A stretch of 64,000 bases of DNA, from assembly GCA_037176885.1 (NCBI GenBank), contig JAWWNJ010000101.1:868001-932000 (forward strand), given 5' to 3'. Source of the DNA: Favolaschia claudopus (taxonomy: Eukaryota > Basidiomycota > Agaricomycetes > Agaricales > Mycenaceae). Below are positions 58,641-64,000 of this stretch, piece by piece (within the stretch, counting starts at the first letter, position 1; each line of letters opens with the position of its first letter). A program made the position numbers and the translations under genes. The notes under the pieces were generated by a model. That model ran no database searches and was not told the DNA's origin. It saw only the letters and a list, made by a program, of their open reading frames with translations.

Positions 58641-61600
58641 ATTCCGCCCCAAAATTTTTCTATGAATACACCCAAGGGGTCCGATGCCCTTCCCGTCCCC
58701 CGATCATTTTGAAACTTCACAGATACCTTCTACCCCCTCCAACCTACCCACCCCCAAAATTTCGCCCCCCCACCTTTCCCCGTTCCTTTTTTCTGATGTC
58801 TAAGATCTACCCTTTACTTTCGAGGCTCCGATCCGCTCCTTTCACCGGAGCAGGCCCTAAACTTTGCTTGCCCGTCCGTTTTGGGTGAAATTTTTTACAC
58901 CATCATATACATCGTATTCAGACCTTCCCCTCCCCCAAAGCTCAGCTCAAGCGCAGGATTATTGAATGAGAACTCGCATAGATGCTACAAGCTGCCAAAA
59001 ACTTGAAAATCCATCGGAGCATGGCCATTGCGCAACGAAAAAAGGTGTGAGAAGTTGAAATTTCAGATCAGAAAGTCCTAGTTCTTACCTTCAATTTCTC
59101 TCTTGGCTCGCCTGGTTTGAGCAAGTATTCATGAAGATGTGAGTTATTCTTTGAAAAGATAGGTTGGAGGAGGGTGAAAAAGTGCTGTTCAACTCGATTT
59201 AACGGGGACGTGTTTTTTATTTATAGCATATGAACACCGCGTCATCGAATTCGGCGACTCCCGGAAAAAATTCACACGGTCGAAAACCCCCTGTGCACCG
59301 TCTCCCTGCTCCGAACGGAGCCATCAGCTCCGCCGTCTCCTCTTCCCACATACCACACCCGCTCCGCCGTTAGCATCGCCGCCAGACGCGCCCTTTCGGC
59401 GTTGCTCCGTTGCTCCGTCGGCTTTGTCGGCTTTGCTCCGTTGCTCCGTCACGTCACCATCGCGGCCGTCTCCGTTCCCACACACAACTACACACCACCG
59501 CCTTTTCCTGCTCCGTCCTGCCCTCGACGCCGCCGTCCATGTCGTCGCTGCTCCGGTCACGTTCAACGGCGACGCTCCGTTTGCTCCGATCACGTTGGCG
59601 ACGGCTCCGGTCACGTTGCTAACGGAGCCGCTTCCCACGGTCGCTTTCTGCTGCTCCCACCACCACCACCGCTCGCCCACCACGTCTCCCTCCCTTCACG
59701 CCGCCCTCGCGTCGCCGCCCCCGTTGTCTCGCGTCGCCCCCCGGCTCGGCTCTACCCGCCACTTGCTCCCACGCCGTAAACATCGCCAAATTCAGTCCTC
59801 GCTCGCTCCCCTTTCCTTTCTCCCTCCTCCAGTACTTAACTATCACTATCCCTCCCCCGCTTAGTTAAGTCCTTCCCCTCCCCTTTCACTAATACTAATC
59901 ATTATTTCCTTCCTCTTGTTTCACCCAGCCCACGCTCGCGCCGCGCGTGCATCTCCCCCAGCCGCACTCCTTCAAATACCCTGTCTCTTCAACCTCGTAC
60001 ATCATCCTCTCTCGCCCGCGTCGAGGATTGGGTTCTCGTGTAGGAATAGACTGTCGAATGGTGCGTGTACATATATATTCCTCTTCTTTTCTCTTCCCAA
60101 ACCCCTTCCTTCATCTCGTCTTCCTGCCTCCCTTCACATCCTCCCTCGTTTACTCCCTGATCCTATTTCATTATCCTACTCTCCACTAACTTATGGCGTA
60201 CAGGTTCGTTTCGACGCCGCGCTCTGCCGTCGCTCACCGCGTTCCACTTCGCGTAACGCCGAGTCCTCCCGCACCCCAAGACACACCCACCTCATTTACC
60301 CCGCCACTCAAGACATAGCGCCCAATGCGACGAATCTGTGCTGTAGCGCGTAAATGAATGCCTTAGGTGCGTGTCTGTTTTTGCTCTATCTCTATCTCTT
60401 TCTCTAACCCGCTCTCTCCCCTGGCGACAGCATCTTCACGACCTCCACATAGCGTCGTACCGCCATGCCGCTCTCCCTTTCCTCTCCCGACCTCCCGCTA
60501 CCCGCTACGCGGAACTCTGCGATCCAGACGCCGACTCGTTGCTTCCCACCTCCCCCACCTTCGGCACGCGCAGACCCCGTCGCTTCTCTTCGACATATAC
60601 ACAACCTCGCTCATTCCGCATCACCACCACACTCTCCGTCTACGAATGCGTCAGAAGCGACGTCCTTGGTGACCTAGGCGCGTCGACCGTTATCAGATCG
60701 AGTATTCAGACCTACAACGTCTTTTTAGCTGGTCCACCTCGTCCCTACCCCCTTCCACGCGCTTCTCATCTCACACCCGCGTCCCCATCTGCGTTGCACT
60801 TCGCCAACTCGATAACCAAGTCGTCGCCCCGCCGCCGCCGCCGTTCGCGAAGACGTACGTACCTTTATTGGTGTGTCAACCCCTTCTCCCCCTTCTCGCG
60901 CCTGATTAACGAGACCCCGCTCTTTCTAGCCCGCTGTCTGGGGCCTCCACTCTCCAAGTCCACTCACGGCCGCTCCGCCTGACCCCATCCTTGCGCTCCA
61001 CGCGAACACCCCGCTCCCGCCACCTCGTTTCAATGTCCTCCCTTCCGAATCAACAACATCACGAACCCTTGCCTCTAATTCTCAACCCCCGCCGCCACCG
61101 CCAATCTGTGCGCCGACGTTTCGGAGAAGTGAATTAGCGAGGTTCGTGCCCCTAATCTTTCTTCTTCTTGACTCTACTAACCGTAGTCGTACCTTTTCCA
61201 GCACAACGTCCTGCACATTTTGCTCAACACCCCAGCCCCAACCCGCCACTCACCGTCGCCCCACCGCCCTGACTGCCGCCATACACACCATCGACGGACT
61301 TTTCTGATGATCACATTCGCCGCTTACCCCAAGCCACTCGACGACAACGCCGCCCTCTCATCACACAACATCGACATCGCAATGCGAGCGCTGGGAGGTT
61401 CGACTGATGTGAAACCGCCGCTAAATTCAAAGTGAGTTCATTCCTCTTTGAACAGCGAACGAACTAAATGAAACAATTATTTGGGCATGCCATCCTCCGT
61501 GCACGCGTACCTCGTCGCACCGTGCGCAGGGAGGTGAGGGCATCCGACGCGAGGTTGCGCGTTCGCGGTGGGAGGAGGGTCGGGATAGTTGATGGGGGTG

Positions 61601-64000
61601 GGAGGCGGGAGATACGTAAGATGAACTGGATGTTTGATACCGTACCCATGGTGTGCATAGTAGGATGGAATAAAATGAATCTTGTTTTGATTCCAATTCG
61701 ACCTGCAGGTAAAGCGTGAGCAAGCAATGAAGAACTGCATTCAATGGAACAGCTGACTCATAAAACAGAACGAACACTAGTTGAATTCAAAGAATAAGTT
61801 TGTTGGGGCTGAAACGGCAGAAATCATGATCAGAGAATGAAGCATGTACTGCGTTGGTGAAATCAAAGAGACAAAATAGGAAACCCTTCACCTTCTTCGC
61901 GAGTCAACACCAGAGCCTCGGAACGACACTTTCGAGGCGATTAATTCGATCTACCAAGTGTTTTCAATATGCGGCCGTGACCATAGGCACATGAATGTAA
62001 GATTCGTCTTAACTATTGAGTGAGTGGCATGTAAGTCGCTTGTAAGTTCAAGTTTGGTTCAAGCCTGAGTTGAATTTGCGAGCGACGCGCGTTTTTTCGT
62101 CGGGGAGTTCGGAGTTCACTGGAACAGTTAGGGGGTCATACCATTAAAATTATACGCGAATAGACGACGACTTTGATGAGTGGAGAGAGATCAGCACAGG
62201 TGCGCGGAAGAACGGTCGGGGACCAAATATCCGTCATCCATTCGATTTTGATGGATTGACGGGAAATCAGTTTGCTTGTGTTTGCCCATCGGCCGATCAA
62301 CGGCAAACGCGTCCTTCCTTCCGACCACCATCAACCTCGACGCGCTCCTGCCTCCTCGCACTCCGCCGCCCCACTGCCGCGCCGCCTTTCGTTCCCACCC
62401 GCACCCTCTTCGTCGCCAGTCCCATTCTCTACCCCGCTTCGCTGCCACCGCCCCACTAATCGTCCGCGCCTGCCACCCCTCCTCTCATCCTCAAAACTTG
62501 ATATCACCTCACATCTTGACGCACAACCATAAATTGACGCGTTCTGATACCGCGTCTGGTTCTGCCTTTGCTATCTGGTGCGTTATATATCATCTCCTTC
62601 ACCTCTCTTTTTCTTCGACTCATCGACTAATCTAGACTTCTCATAAATCCCCGTTCACCCCGGTAAGGGTTGTTTCTTCTCCATGACTTATTCTCATGGC
62701 ATCCTCCCCCACAACAGACCTCGCGCTCGCCGGAACTATGGGTTGAGATGGACAGAGAGGCATCGCAAGTGCGCTAAAATCTTTTTGTTTCATTCTTCCA
62801 CCATCTTCCTTTCCCTCCCTCAACTCCTCCGTTCACCAACTTTCCCATCCTTGCTATATTATTATCCCCTTCCACCTCGTCTTTTCTTCCCGTTCATTTC
62901 GAGGGGATACTAACTTGTCTTTCCAGTAGCTTGATTCCGGCGCACTCACCTCGTCTGTGATGCCCGTTTCTCTCCCTACCTTCTACGTCCCCTCCTGCGG
63001 CCTCGATAACCTGACACCGCCAACCCTCCCGTCATCGCTAGCCGTGACTTTTGTCCTGTCCGCCCCACCTCAACGCTCCAAAACGCGCCGTAGGGACCGT
63101 CATCTCAGCTTAATTGGTATGCCACCTTAACTGTTTTCTACCCTCCCCTTCACTTCGACTCCATCCCGAATTTACTCTTAGCCGCGACGTGCTTGCTGGG
63201 TCTGACCATAGGCCCTACGAGCACGTATCGGTCGAGATGTATTTTCGGGCGGGACAGCTACTTTCTTTCCATATTTTCTTTTTAATTCTGTTTTATGACG
63301 ATCTCAAATTCTGTCTTGCAGATTCCGGGTGTTGACTTTGCGTCAGCCCACTTCCTCCTTCGCGTTTGACTTCGCGTCGCGCTGCCGTCTCAGAATCTCA
63401 ACCCCGCCTCTGCCTCCACCTTCTCCCATTCATGCACCGCCCGTACTCTCCTTCCTCCGCGCTGCTTGCGCGCTGCCTCGTCCCTTTGCCAACTATGACT
63501 ATTCCTCCACCTAGGTCAGTCGTTTTCTCTCCCCCTATCCTAATTACAGCTAAGACTAGTCATTATACCAGATTGTGTTGTACCCGCGCATGCCACTCGT
63601 GCCCTCCTCTTTATCCGCGTCGCGTCGGCGTGCCTTCCGCGCAGAACATCCCCTTCAAACTCGCGTTTGCTCATTTGCGGCCACTCGAAGCCTCTTCTTC
63701 TGCAGTCGTTGAGGACCGGGTTTTCGCGTAGAAATCAAAATTCCAGGTGCGTTCTCATATTCCTTTTCTTTCTCTTTCCATTGCATGCTCCCCTTCTCCC
63801 CGCTTATCTTAACCACTTCACACTTCTTAAATCATTACTTATACCCTTTTATTACAACTTGACTCTCTGTTAACACAATTCACAGCTCAACTTCGTCAAT
63901 CCCGTTCTACCTCGCTGCCGCGCGCTCTTCACATCCACATCCACCACGCCGACTCCGACACACTCTGTGCCATCCCGGCCTCACCCCGCTCTTCCTCAAG
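58641..64000. other. 5.4 kb pyrimidine-rich region without supportable gene
   Basis: The plus strand is strongly C/T-rich from about 59.25 kb to the end. Open frames there are Pro/Ser/Arg/His-rich in all frames, which indicates bias, not coding. Local repeats include gttgctccgt copies near 59400-59450. I found no domain signature, no tRNA and no transposon ORF. Confidence 0.45.

Overview
The window is nuclear DNA of a filamentous basidiomycete, most likely a mushroom-forming Agaricomycete. Genes are split by many 43-75 bp GT-AG introns. The families seen are typical of that class: UstYa-like (DUF3328) proteins, DUF6534 multi-span membrane proteins, BTB proteins, DUF6593, DUF7029/DUF7223 and a tyrosine-recombinase retrotransposon. 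Everything was read by eye from translations, so exon edges marked approximate should be treated as such.

Layout. 1-5.1 kb is a compact, possibly biosynthetic group: the 5' part of a cytochrome P450, a UstYa-like protein, a single-pass But2-like membrane protein on the other strand, a 49-residue secreted peptide and a second UstYa-like protein. 5.7-18.7 kb is ordinary gene-rich DNA: a homocysteine synthase-type PLP enzyme, a DUF6534 protein, a BTB protein, Mediator subunit Med21, an MCT-like MFS transporter and a mucin-like single-pass surface protein. 19.1-23.2 kb holds a second BTB gene, a 0.58 kb inverted-repeat element and an F-box/LRR-like gene broken by a 514 bp insertion with a perfect 10 bp target duplication and by an in-frame stop.

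23.5-30.4 kb is dominated by a 5.9 kb, apparently intact DIRS/Ngaro-type retrotransposon on the minus strand (gag, RT-RNase H, tyrosine recombinase) with split direct repeats. Each copy of its 142 bp repeat carries a 10-8-10 bp inverted repeat that looks like a recombinase core site. tRNA-like sequences lie on both sides of it. 30.5-37 kb is gene-poor, with dispersed duplicated blocks and one small-secreted-protein gene carrying a premature stop. 37-49.4 kb has a second DUF6534 gene, a tentative unknown gene, a long extracellular DUF7029/DUF7223-type gene and stretches with no supportable gene.

49.5-58.7 kb begins with a frameshifted DUF6593 relic and then becomes a large repeat array: two essentially identical 2448 bp head-to-tail units, a diverged third unit, a partial fourth, and a G-rich 32 bp minisatellite. 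58.7-64 kb is pyrimidine-rich on the plus strand and contains no gene I can support.

How the genes may work together: the only functional grouping I would argue for is the left-hand P450/UstYa/peptide set, which resembles parts of fungal ribosomally made peptide (dikaritin-type) clusters. The rest looks like housekeeping genes interleaved with transposon- and repeat-driven rearrangement.
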